In this document: positions 57,045-64,000 of the stretch, piece after piece
Layout: each line of letters begins with the position of its first letter
Position numbering within the stretch: position 1 is the stretch's first letter
Assembly (NCBI RefSeq): GCF_001767395.1
Contig: NZ_CP017014.1
Coordinates: forward strand, 2,736,501 to 2,800,500
Length of the DNA: 64,000 nucleotides
Direction: 5' to 3'
DNA from: Rhodococcus sp. WMMA185
GTDB lineage: Bacteria; Actinomycetota; Actinomycetes; Mycobacteriales; Mycobacteriaceae
Made by a program: the position numbers and the translations under genes
Notes under the pieces: generated by a model
The model's database searches: none
The model's input: the letters and a program-made list of their open reading frames with translations, nothing else
Told to the model about the DNA's origin: nothing

Positions 57045-57590
57045 GTGATCCGCTCGGCTGTTTCTACAGACTTGACCACTATTCAAGACATCGAAATCGC
57101 TGCGGGCGCGGTGTTTCGTGACATCGGAATGGACGCCGTCGCCGACGATCCCCCATTCACCCTCGAAGAGCTGACCGAATACCTTCGCACCGAATGCGTC
57201 TGGGTGGCAGTCGATGCTCACGACACCCCGGTCGCCTACGCCCTCGTCGCCCTCGTCGACGGCGCCGCGCACATCGAGCAAGTCTCCGTGCATCCCGGCC
57301 ACGCACGCAGGCGTCTCGGTGCGCTCCTCCTCGACGAGATCTCCGCATGGGCAGCCGAGCGCGGACTCAGCGCTCTGACGCTCACGACGTTCGCGGACGT
57401 GCCTTGGAACGCCCCCTACTACGAACGGCTGGGATTTCGCCCAATCCAGGAAAGGGACTTGACTCCCGGCCTTTTCCGGATCCGTGAGGCCGAGGCGCGG
57501 CACGGCCTCACGGCGTGGCCACGAGTCACGATGACCCGACCGGTCACCGGTCCACTGGGAGCGGTCGAACCGGCGCGTCAGCCCGGCTGA
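57045..57590 (+). CDS. GNAT-family N-acetyltransferase
   Basis: 181 residues from the GTG at 57045 ([20 protein letters not shown]). Acetyl-CoA-binding motif A is [20 protein letters not shown], with [20 protein letters not shown] as motif B. It acetylates an amine on an unknown substrate. The 3' end overlaps the convergent PLP-enzyme gene by 13 bases. Confidence 0.87.
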   Translation: MIRSAVSTDLTTIQDIEIAAGAVFRDIGMDAVADDPPFTLEELTEYLRTECVWVAVDAHDTPVAYALVALVDGAAHIEQVSVHPGHARRRLGALLLDEISAWAAERGLSALTLTTFADVPWNAPYYERLGFRPIQERDLTPGLFRIREAEARHGLTAWPRVTMTRPVTGPLGAVEPARQPG

Positions 57591-58687
57591 CCTTCCCACA
57601 TCCCCGTTGCCGCGAATGCGTCGAGCACCGCGGTCGGGCGCTCGAGATCGAGGCCCTCGCCTGCCACCCAATCATCGTCGAAATAGGTGTCTGCGTAGCG
57701 TTCTCCGCCATCGCACAGGATCGTCGCGACGCTGCCGGTGCGGCCGGCAGCGCGCATCTGAGCAACGATGGTGAATGCGCCCCATAGATTCGTGCCGGTA
57801 GAACCCCCTACCCGGCGCCCGAGCGCGGAACTGGCGTGCCGCGCCGTGGCGATGGATGCGGCGTCGGGAACCCGCATCATTCTGTCGATGACCTGTCCGA
57901 CGAACGACGGCTCCACCCGGGGTCGCCCGATGCCCTCGATGCGCGAGGGCATGCCTGTCGCGTACTCGCACGAGTTGGCCGCGTAGCCTCCGAAGAACGC
58001 CGAGTTCTCCGGATCCACCACGAGCAGCCGTGTCGCGTGTCTGCGATACCGGATGTACCGACCGAGCGTTGCACTCGTACCACCGGTGCCGGCACCCATC
58101 ACGATCCACTCGGGCACAGGATGCTCTTCACGACTCATCTGCTCGTAGATCGATTCGGCGATGTTGTTGTTGCCGCGCCAGTCCGTTGCCCGTTCCGCAT
58201 GCGTGAACTGATCCATGAAATGACCGTTCGTCTCTGCCGCGAGCCGGCGCGCCTCACCGTAGATCTCCGAAGGCTGATCGATGAAGTGACACCGTCCGCC
58301 CTGAGCCTCGATGAGGGCGATCTTCGCGCCGCTGGTGCTGCGCGGCATGACCGCGACAAAGTCGAGACCCAGCATTTTCGCGAAGTACGCCTCGCTGACC
58401 GCGGTCGACCCCGACGACGCCTCGATGACAGTGGTCCCCTCGGTTATCCACCCGTTGCAGATCGCATACAGGAAGAGCGACCGTGCCAGCCGATGCTTCA
58501 GGCTGCCGGTGATATGGGTCGACTCATCCTTCAGGTAGAGCTGCACGCCCCATTCCGCCGGTAGCGGGTAGCGCAGAAGGTGGGTGTCAGCGCTGCGTTG
58601 CGCGTCGGCCTCGATGAGACGGACAGCGTTGTCCACCCACCCACGAGGAAGACTACGGTCTATGACCGCCTCGTCGCGGTTGGTCAC
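57578..58687 (-). CDS. PLP-dependent cysteine synthase-like enzyme (Cds1-like)
   Basis: 369 residues, fold-type II PLP family. The PLP Lys is in [20 protein letters not shown]; the phosphate loop and substrate region are [20 protein letters not shown] and [20 protein letters not shown]. The C-terminal [20 protein letters not shown] is characteristic of the actinobacterial L-cysteine desulfhydrase Cds1 subgroup. It would degrade cysteine to pyruvate, ammonia and sulfide; a cysteine or cystathionine synthase role is the alternative. It overlaps the DUF4229 gene by four bases. Confidence 0.82.
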   Translation of the reverse strand: MTNRDEAVIDRSLPRGWVDNAVRLIEADAQRSADTHLLRYPLPAEWGVQLYLKDESTHITGSLKHRLARSLFLYAICNGWITEGTTVIEASSGSTAVSEAYFAKMLGLDFVAVMPRSTSGAKIALIEAQGGRCHFIDQPSEIYGEARRLAAETNGHFMDQFTHAERATDWRGNNNIAESIYEQMSREEHPVPEWIVMGAGTGGTSATLGRYIRYRRHATRLLVVDPENSAFFGGYAANSCEYATGMPSRIEGIGRPRVEPSFVGQVIDRMMRVPDAASIATARHASSALGRRVGGSTGTNLWGAFTIVAQMRAAGRTGSVATILCDGGERYADTYFDDDWVAGEGLDLERPTAVLDAFAATGMWEGQPG

Positions 58688-59076
58688 CGAGAGGTGTCCT
58701 CGCCGCGGAGTCTGGCACGAAGGTCTGCCTGATCAGCGCGTCGTTGGGCGTCGAACGCCGCGATGCCTTCATTGACCCGGCGACGAAGCGTCGAGAACAT
58801 CACCAGCGACAACGGGAGTGCGATCAGGACCGCGAATACCGCTGTCACCAGCAACGGGATCGCTACACCGGCGAGTTCGGCGCCGCCGAAGATGACTGCA
58901 CCGATCACGAGAACGAGGAGGAGCCTGGCGATCGAATACATCGCGACATCGCGGCCCAACTGCCCCTTCGTCACCCGCCCGCCGTCTGTCCTCGTGCCGC
59001 CCTTCTTCGCGGCGCCCGCCTTCGCCGACGCGGAGGACTCTACCTGGTCTTCTGGCTTCTCGGATGGATCACTCAC
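58684..59076 (-). CDS. DUF4229-family membrane protein
   Basis: 130 residues from the GTG at 59074-59076 ([11 protein letters not shown]); an ATG six codons earlier is possible. A charged N-terminus precedes two membrane helices ([20 protein letters not shown] and [20 protein letters not shown]). A basic C-terminal tail ([20 protein letters not shown]) follows. The family is small, actinobacterial and of unknown function. It is upstream of, and overlaps, the PLP-enzyme gene. Confidence 0.78.
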   Translation of the reverse strand: MSDPSEKPEDQVESSASAKAGAAKKGGTRTDGGRVTKGQLGRDVAMYSIARLLLVLVIGAVIFGGAELAGVAIPLLVTAVFAVLIALPLSLVMFSTLRRRVNEGIAAFDAQRRADQADLRARLRGEDTSR

Positions 59077-59261
59077 GCACCTAAGGGTACCCATCGGTGC
59101 GAGCGATTGAGACGCCTGACTTGTCCACTATGTCTATTGCCTCCCCTTTACCAAAATTAGATGGTTCGAACAACCGGGGGGTGCGATGCCACCATGGCGT
59201 CTGGGCGGTTGCTGGATGTGACCGGCCCTACATCGACCAGTCGAAACAGCGGAGGCCGTCA

Positions 59262-59513
59262 ATGAGCGCACCCCCCGACAACGGATCCAGATTCAGGGCA
59301 ACCACAGATGCCCTCATGACTCCGGGCCAGGTGGCTGTCCTGTTCCATGTGGATCCAAAAACAGTCACCCGTTGGGCACACGCCGGCAGGCTCGGATCAC
59401 TACGCACACCCGGCGGGCACCGCCGTTTCCGCGAAGCCGAGGTAATGCAGTTACTCCGTTCGCTGACGACGGAGCCGGGGCACACCGTGCCGACTGCAGC
59501 TGGCCGTACGTGA
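59262..59513 (+). CDS. bldC: BldC-type MerR-like DNA-binding regulator
   Basis: 83 residues from the ATG at 59262 with GGAGG eight bases upstream. The winged HTH matches BldC: MTPGQVAVLFHVDPKTVTRW, AHAGRLGSLRTPGGHRRFRE. In Streptomyces BldC binds promoter direct repeats cooperatively and times development; the role in rhodococci is not established. There is a 167-base promoter region upstream. It is a single-domain protein lacking a ligand domain. Confidence 0.88.
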   Translation: MSAPPDNGSRFRATTDALMTPGQVAVLFHVDPKTVTRWAHAGRLGSLRTPGGHRRFREAEVMQLLRSLTTEPGHTVPTAAGRT

Positions 59514-59634
59514 TACCGAAGCCCAACTGCCGCGACACGCACACCTGCCGGGCCCCTGAGGGATGCCCTCTACCACCGACCCGGCTACGCTCAGAAGATA
59601 CCGACTATCCTCGAGTGGTGTAAGGAGGTGCGCG

Positions 59635-59838
59635 GTGCTTTACCTATTGGCATTCATCGGACTCGTGACCGTGGCGGTCCTGCTGTGGAAAGCATTCGGC
59701 CCGGCGGCGAACCCGATGCTCAGCAAGCGGGTTGTGGGTCCGGACGATGATCCGGAGTTCCTGTGGAAGGTAGAGCGGGAAGCCCGCCGGACAAGGCCCG
59801 AAGAGCCCGGTACCGGTTCGTCCGACTCGATCGGCTGA
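59635..59838 (+). CDS. Small membrane protein
   Basis: 67 residues from the GTG at 59635, with TAAGGAGG six to eight bases upstream. One membrane helix (LYLLAFIGLVTVAVLLWKAF) and a charged cytoplasmic tail (GPDDDPEFLWKVEREARRTR). It resembles small conserved actinobacterial proteins with no known role. It is the second gene after bldC. Confidence 0.75.
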   Translation: MLYLLAFIGLVTVAVLLWKAFGPAANPMLSKRVVGPDDDPEFLWKVEREARRTRPEEPGTGSSDSIG

Positions 59839-59846
59839 TCCGATGA

Positions 59847-59877
59847 GGTGGTACCGCCCCGCAGGTTCGGTACCACC
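59847..59877. terminator. Terminator between small membrane protein and ParA-like gene
   Basis: Perfect inverted repeat GGTGGTACCG ... CGGTACCACC with an 11-base loop, between convergent genes. Confidence 0.82.
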
Positions 59878-59890
59878 GTCCTCGCTTTCG

Positions 59891-61411
59891 TCAGCGACGA
59901 TCCTGCAGCGCGAAGTCCGCGGCAGGAAAGTCCGACGCGACGGCAGCGGCCAGTTCGAGTAGGGCGTTGCGCGTCTTCGGATGCAGCCGTTCCAATTCGA
60001 TCTCAGCGCCTTCTTCGAGGTGCGGATCGAACGGGATGAGGCTCACCCGACGACACCGCTGTTCGAAGTGTTCGACCACCTTGGGGAGATCAACCTTGCC
60101 CGAGCGTGGGCGTACTGCGTTGACAACGGCCACCGACTTGGACACCAACTCTCGGTATCCGTGAGCGTCGAGCCAGTCGAGGGTCGCGGACGCGCTGCGC
60201 ACTCCGTCGACTGACCCCGAACTGACCACCACGAGGGAGTCTGCCTCCTCGAGAATCGTCTGCATTGCCGAGTGCATCAGACCGGTACCGCAGTCGGTCA
60301 GCACGATGCTGTAGAACTTCTCGAGCATCTTGACCGTTCGGGCGTAGTCGTCCCCGCTGAATGCCTCCGACACGGCCGGGTCGCTGTCCGATGCGAGCAC
60401 CTCGAGTCGGTGGCGGCTCTGTGACGTATAGCTACGGACGTCGCTGTACTTCTCGATGCTCTGCTCGTCGCGCAGCAGATTGCGTACCGTAGCAGGCGTC
60501 TCGAGCGGGATCTTCTGACTCAGTGTTCCGCGGTCGGGGTTGGCGTCCACGGCGATCACCCGGTCGCCTCGCAGCGATGCGAACGTGGAACCGAGAGTGG
60601 CGGTCATGGTGGTCTTACCCACGCCGCCCTTCAAGCTCAGCAGCGCGATCTTGTAGCAACCGTGAAGCGGTTCGTTGACCTGCTCGGTCAGATCGAGGCG
60701 ACGCTGCTCCTTGGCGCTGCTCCCGACATTGATGCGGCCGCCGGACACCTTGTAGAGCATCTTGCGCCACCCCGTGGTCGGGGCGGGCTTGGCCTGCCTG
60801 AGGAGTAGCGATGTCGACAGGTCGCGAGCGGACATGGCGTACTGCTGTTCGTGACCGAACCCCTGTTGTTCGAACGACTGCGGCTCGAACCCCTGCGGCT
60901 CGAACCCCTGTTGTTCGAACCCCTGTTGTTCGAACCCCTGGGGCCCGGTCGCGTGCTGCTGCGCGGGCGGCGTGAAAGAGTTCTGCTGCCGCGGTGGATG
61001 CTGTTCCTGCGACTGCTGACCTGGCACTTGTTGAGGGCGCGAGAAGGCTCCCGCCCCGGCGGACTGCTGCGGCGTTCGAGGCGGGGGTGCGAACGCCGCC
61101 TGCTGCTGGCCCGGGGCCTGCTGGTGTTGTGGGCCGGGGGCCGGCGCCTGCGACTGCGGGGCCGGGGCCTGCGAGGCGGAGGCGGAGGCGGCCGCGGGAG
61201 CTTGGGCCTGCTTCTGCGGCCTGGCGGAAGGGGACGCCGGAGCCTGCGCAAAGGGGTTTCGGCCCTGGGGCTGAACGTATGGGGCCTGCCGCGCAGCAGC
61301 ACGACTGCTCTGGCTGCCGTCGTTTTCCGTGGCCGCATCCCGGTCGCTCACTGGAGGGTTCGACGCAGACCGCACCGGCTCCCACGCGCCACCAGCATTG
61401 TTCTCAGACAT
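59891..61411 (-). CDS. MinD/ParA-family ATPase with Gln-rich repeat arm
   Basis: 506 residues from the ATG at 61409-61411 with AGGGGA upstream; an ATG seven codons earlier is the alternative. The first ~190 residues are Gln/Pro/Ala-rich and include pentapeptide repeats of QGFEQ type (about 60855-60945). The C-terminal ~280 residues are a deviant Walker A ATPase: LSLKGGVGKTTMTATLGSTF, DANPDRGTLSQ, VLTDCGTGLMHSAMQ. The layout is like mycobacterial Rv0530, next to ccsA, and like ESX-associated EspI. Role is unknown; membrane or pole positioning is plausible. Confidence 0.85.
   Translation of the reverse strand: MSENNAGGAWEPVRSASNPPVSDRDAATENDGSQSSRAAARQAPYVQPQGRNPFAQAPASPSARPQKQAQAPAAASASASQAPAPQSQAPAPGPQHQQAPGQQQAAFAPPPRTPQQSAGAGAFSRPQQVPGQQSQEQHPPRQQNSFTPPAQQHATGPQGFEQQGFEQQGFEPQGFEPQSFEQQGFGHEQQYAMSARDLSTSLLLRQAKPAPTTGWRKMLYKVSGGRINVGSSAKEQRRLDLTEQVNEPLHGCYKIALLSLKGGVGKTTMTATLGSTFASLRGDRVIAVDANPDRGTLSQKIPLETPATVRNLLRDEQSIEKYSDVRSYTSQSRHRLEVLASDSDPAVSEAFSGDDYARTVKMLEKFYSIVLTDCGTGLMHSAMQTILEEADSLVVVSSGSVDGVRSASATLDWLDAHGYRELVSKSVAVVNAVRPRSGKVDLPKVVEHFEQRCRRVSLIPFDPHLEEGAEIELERLHPKTRNALLELAAAVASDFPAADFALQDRR
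60855..60945. repeat. 15-bp in-frame tandem repeats
   Basis: Units of the kind CCCCTGTTGTTCGAA and CCCCTGCGGCTCGAA occur about six times with few changes. They encode QGFEQ/QGFEP pentapeptides in the disordered arm of the ParA-like protein. Slippage-prone; copy number likely varies. Confidence 0.85.
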
Positions 61412-61502
61412 CACCGAACATCCCCTCGTCATGTCTCCATCGTCCCCACCAGGTCATGGGTCGAGACGCCGCGGCGGAACGATACCAGCCGATCGAAATC
61501 GG

Positions 61503-62480
61503 TCAGTTCAGGCCTGCGTACGAATGCAGCCCCGATACCACCATGTTGATGATGAACAGATTGAACAGCATGGCTACGAAGCCCGCGATGTTGATCCACG
61601 CCGCCTTCGTCTCGCGCCACCCGGAGGTCGCACGCGCATGGAGGTAGGCGGCGTAGATGACCCACGCGATGAACGAGACCGTCTCCTTCGGGTCCCAGCC
61701 CCAGAAACGACCCCACGCGGCCTCGGCCCAGATGGCACCGAGGATCACACCGGCCCCGAAGAGCGGGAACCCGATGATGGTGGTCTTGTACGCCAACCGG
61801 TCCAGCTTCTCAGCGTCGGGCAGCCGCTTCGCGATCTGGGCGAAGACTCCGGTTCCCTCTTCTGATCGCGGGTAGCGCATTCGGAGCAGGAACATCAGGC
61901 TCGCAACGCCCGATACCAGGAACACGCCTGAGCCCACGCTCACGATCGTGACGTGGATAGGCAGCCAGTACGACCGCAGTGCGGGAACCACCGGTGCGGA
62001 ATCCGCGTACAGCACCGTACCGGCGAGGAACATCAGAATCAGCACCGGGACGAGCAGGAATACCCACATCGGCCGATCCGCGGGCTTGGACAACATAGCG
62101 AGTCCGACGACGAGTGCTGCCGCGCAGGACATGGTGACGAACTCGTACATGTTGCCGAGCGGGAACCGGCCTGCGGACAACCCACGCAGCACGATCGCGG
62201 CAATGATCAGGACCGTGCCGACGACGAGTACCGCGGAACCCATGCCCCCGAACCGTTCGGACATCGGCTTTCCTGGCTTGGGTGCCACACGCCCGGGAAC
62301 GTCGGCGGCATCTGCCGACGTTCCAGCGGTTCCAACCGATACGAGTTCCTTCTCTTGCACGGCCTGCGCGCGCGTGGACGCGTACTGCACGATGAGCAGA
62401 ATGAGCGCCAGCAACAGCACAGCGAAGGCTGATTGGAAGGCCCAGTCGCTGTACTGCGCCAGAGTCTCATTGATCGTCAT
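61503..62480 (-). CDS. ccsB: Cytochrome c biogenesis protein CcsB/CcsA (ResC-type)
   Basis: 325 residues, about eight membrane helices. The haem-handling signature WGRFWGWDPKETVSFIAW is intact. Flanking His residues are in YAAYLHARATSGWRETKAAW and near LPIHVTIVSVGS. With ResB it exports haem and attaches it to apocytochrome c (System II). It overlaps the resB stop by four bases, so both are one operon. Confidence 0.94.
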   Translation of the reverse strand: MTINETLAQYSDWAFQSAFAVLLLALILLIVQYASTRAQAVQEKELVSVGTAGTSADAADVPGRVAPKPGKPMSERFGGMGSAVLVVGTVLIIAAIVLRGLSAGRFPLGNMYEFVTMSCAAALVVGLAMLSKPADRPMWVFLLVPVLILMFLAGTVLYADSAPVVPALRSYWLPIHVTIVSVGSGVFLVSGVASLMFLLRMRYPRSEEGTGVFAQIAKRLPDAEKLDRLAYKTTIIGFPLFGAGVILGAIWAEAAWGRFWGWDPKETVSFIAWVIYAAYLHARATSGWRETKAAWINIAGFVAMLFNLFIINMVVSGLHSYAGLN

Positions 62481-64000
62481 CGTTGCCTCTCCTGCGAATC
62501 AGGCTTCGTGTCTTCCTCGAGCAGACGAGTGCAGAGCCGGTCGAACTCGTCGCCCCACCCGGCCTGATCGGTCCGGGCGAGCCCACCAAGCTCTACTACG
62601 GTACGTCGTGGGCCTGGATCCGAAGCATCCGCGGGGTAGATGCGGGCCCAGATACGCCGACGCTTGACCAGCAGCGAGACGAGCAGTCCTGCCATCATCG
62701 TCAGCGCCGACACCAGCACCCATTGCTGCGCAGGATCGTGCGACACCTGCAAGTTGACGAAATCGACGGCGCCGTCGAAACGCACCTGCGTGCCGTCGTC
62801 GAGCGTTGCGCTCTCCCCCGGCATCAGGTTCACCCGGTCCTGCTTGACCAGCCGACCCTGGTTGATCAGTTCGGAATTCAGCGTGAAGATCGACTGCGGA
62901 TTGCCGGTGTCGAGGCCGGTGTCACCCTTGTAGATGTCGATCGCGACGGCCGGGTCGTTCATCGCGGGGAAACTCGACGACAGTAGGTCTCCATGGAACA
63001 GAGCGGTCGGGGCGAACAGGCCTTCGATCGCGATCTGGTTCTTCCGTCGCTCGTCCGCATCGGGGTACAAACCACCGGGCGGGTCGAAACGCATGGCCCC
63101 GCTACTGAGGAATGTGACCGCATCGTCCGGTTGCCACTGCAACGTCTCGGTCCTCGTCTGCCCGTCCGGGAAGGTGACGGTGAACGTCGGCGCATACCCG
63201 TGGCCCTGCAGATAGACGCGGTCTCCTGCGACACGGAGCGGGTGGTTGACCTGCAGTTGGCGCTCGCGCCAGGTGTTCGAGTCGAGGTCGGCTCCAGCCT
63301 GATACTCGATGTTGGACGTGAACATCTCCGCCTGCCCGTTGTCGAGGTAGTCGGCGGTGAAGTCCTTCACCCTGATGCACATCGGCGTCATACCCGTTCC
63401 ATCCTGCGTGTTCCCGGCCCGGAACGAGTCGAAGACCGCGGGAGACGTAGTGCAGAATCCGGGCCCGTTGTTGGCGACCACAATGACGTTGCCCTCGTAG
63501 CCCAACAGCTTTCCCGCGGCGACCGCGACCAGCAGGCCTACGAGGGAGAGGTGAAAGACGAGATTGCCGAATTCGCGCAGGTATCCCTTCTCTGCGGAGA
63601 GGGTGATCTCACCCTCTCCGGACTCACGGCGGACGCCCTCGCGGGTCTCGACTCGCCACCCCTTCAGCTGGGCGCGAACGCGCCTGGCGAGTTCCTCGGG
63701 CGTCTCGTCGACCCGGTCCTCGCGGTGATGGGGAAGCCGAGAAAGGTTGCGGGGTGCCGGCACCGGACGGGTCCGCAACGCCTTCGCGTGCTCGACGCAC
63801 CGGGGCAGGATGCAGCCGACCAGGGAGATGAATAGCAGGACGTAGATGGCGGTGAACCAGAAACTGCCGAATACGTCGAACAGTTCGAGCTTGTCCATCC
63901 AGGGGCCGAGCGTGGGCCGGTTCGCGATGTACTCGTTGACCTTGCCCTCGTTGAGACTGCGCTGTGGCAGCAAGGCGCCCGGAATTGCCGCGAGCGCCAA
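62477..64000 (-). CDS. resB: Cytochrome c biogenesis protein ResB, 5' end beyond window
   Basis: 507 residues are visible; the N-terminus lies past the right edge. Sequence near the edge has FGSFWFTAIYVLLFISLVGC, a typical ResB first-helix region, then LVFHLSLVGLLVAVAAGKLL. A large extracytoplasmic domain (~200-420) is followed by a last helix (WVLVSALTMMAGLLVSLLVK). Partner of CcsB in haem delivery to cytochromes c. CcdA and thioredoxin-like partners would be expected upstream, outside the window. Confidence 0.92.
   Translation of the reverse strand: MALAAIPGALLPQRSLNEGKVNEYIANRPTLGPWMDKLELFDVFGSFWFTAIYVLLFISLVGCILPRCVEHAKALRTRPVPAPRNLSRLPHHREDRVDETPEELARRVRAQLKGWRVETREGVRRESGEGEITLSAEKGYLREFGNLVFHLSLVGLLVAVAAGKLLGYEGNVIVVANNGPGFCTTSPAVFDSFRAGNTQDGTGMTPMCIRVKDFTADYLDNGQAEMFTSNIEYQAGADLDSNTWRERQLQVNHPLRVAGDRVYLQGHGYAPTFTVTFPDGQTRTETLQWQPDDAVTFLSSGAMRFDPPGGLYPDADERRKNQIAIEGLFAPTALFHGDLLSSSFPAMNDPAVAIDIYKGDTGLDTGNPQSIFTLNSELINQGRLVKQDRVNLMPGESATLDDGTQVRFDGAVDFVNLQVSHDPAQQWVLVSALTMMAGLLVSLLVKRRRIWARIYPADASDPGPRRTVVELGGLARTDQAGWGDEFDRLCTRLLEEDTKPDSQERQR

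Noticed and set aside
56916-57671. Upstream extension of the PlsC-type gene to 502 residues
   Set aside because: The extra part is antisense to the GNAT gene and has no PlsC-related sequence; the internal ATG gives a normal family length.
62993-63835. Plus-strand 280-codon frame
   Set aside because: It is antisense to resB, whose membrane helices and order with ccsB are clear.

Overview
The window looks like chromosome of a mycolic-acid actinobacterium of the order Mycobacteriales, most likely Rhodococcus. The reasons are high G+C content, frequent GTG starts, an Mce lipid-import operon, the mycolic-acid dehydratase pair HadA/HadB, System II cytochrome c biogenesis genes, and a gene order that follows Mycobacterium tuberculosis (from memory: Rv0528 to Rv0566, then Rv0634 to Rv0667) in inverted orientation. 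No sequence search was run; assignments come from reading the translated proteins and motifs.

Layout. 1-2616 is the 5' part of rpoB (minus strand, running off the left edge). 2982-14581 is a complete minus-strand Mce transporter operon: ATPase mceG, permeases yrbEA and yrbEB, mceA to mceF, and two Mce-associated membrane proteins. Most junctions overlap by 1-4 bases. A solitary tnpB element (14.6-16.1 kb) and five 17-bp tandem repeats separate it from the ribosomal/translocation block rplL, rplJ, rplA, rplK, nusG, secE, tRNA-Trp. That block has a clear attenuator in the rplJ leader. hadB, hadA, rpmG and tRNA-Met, -Thr and -Tyr follow.

22.9-34.1 kb carries yajQ, htpX and most of the menaquinone pathway (polyprenyl diphosphate synthase, menJ, menG, menD, menC, a hotdog thioesterase, menB), together with a siderophore-interacting reductase behind an IdeR-like iron box. 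34.1-44.1 kb is an accessory stretch: an OatA-like acyltransferase, a DrrAB-type ABC exporter, a large SARP/NB-ARC/TPR regulator, a TetR regulator and small orphan proteins. Four 11-bp-spaced heptamers upstream of the exporter look like a SARP operator.

44.6-51.3 kb is a sugar/glycoside module of three tandem paralogous MFS transporters and a family 3 beta-glycosidase. Between the second and third transporters lies a relic of a second glycosidase start, which records a past tandem duplication. 51.4-52.7 kb is a GntR (YtrA-type) regulator with its membrane protein and a perfect inverted-repeat operator.

52.7-64 kb returns to the conserved backbone: a VOC protein, menE, menA, an acyltransferase, GNAT, a PLP enzyme, a BldC-type regulator, a MinD/ParA-like ATPase with a Gln-rich repeat arm, and ccsB and resB (the last running off the right edge). 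Together menA, B, C, D, E, G, J and the polyprenyl synthase build MK from isochorismate; an isochorismate synthase is not in the window.
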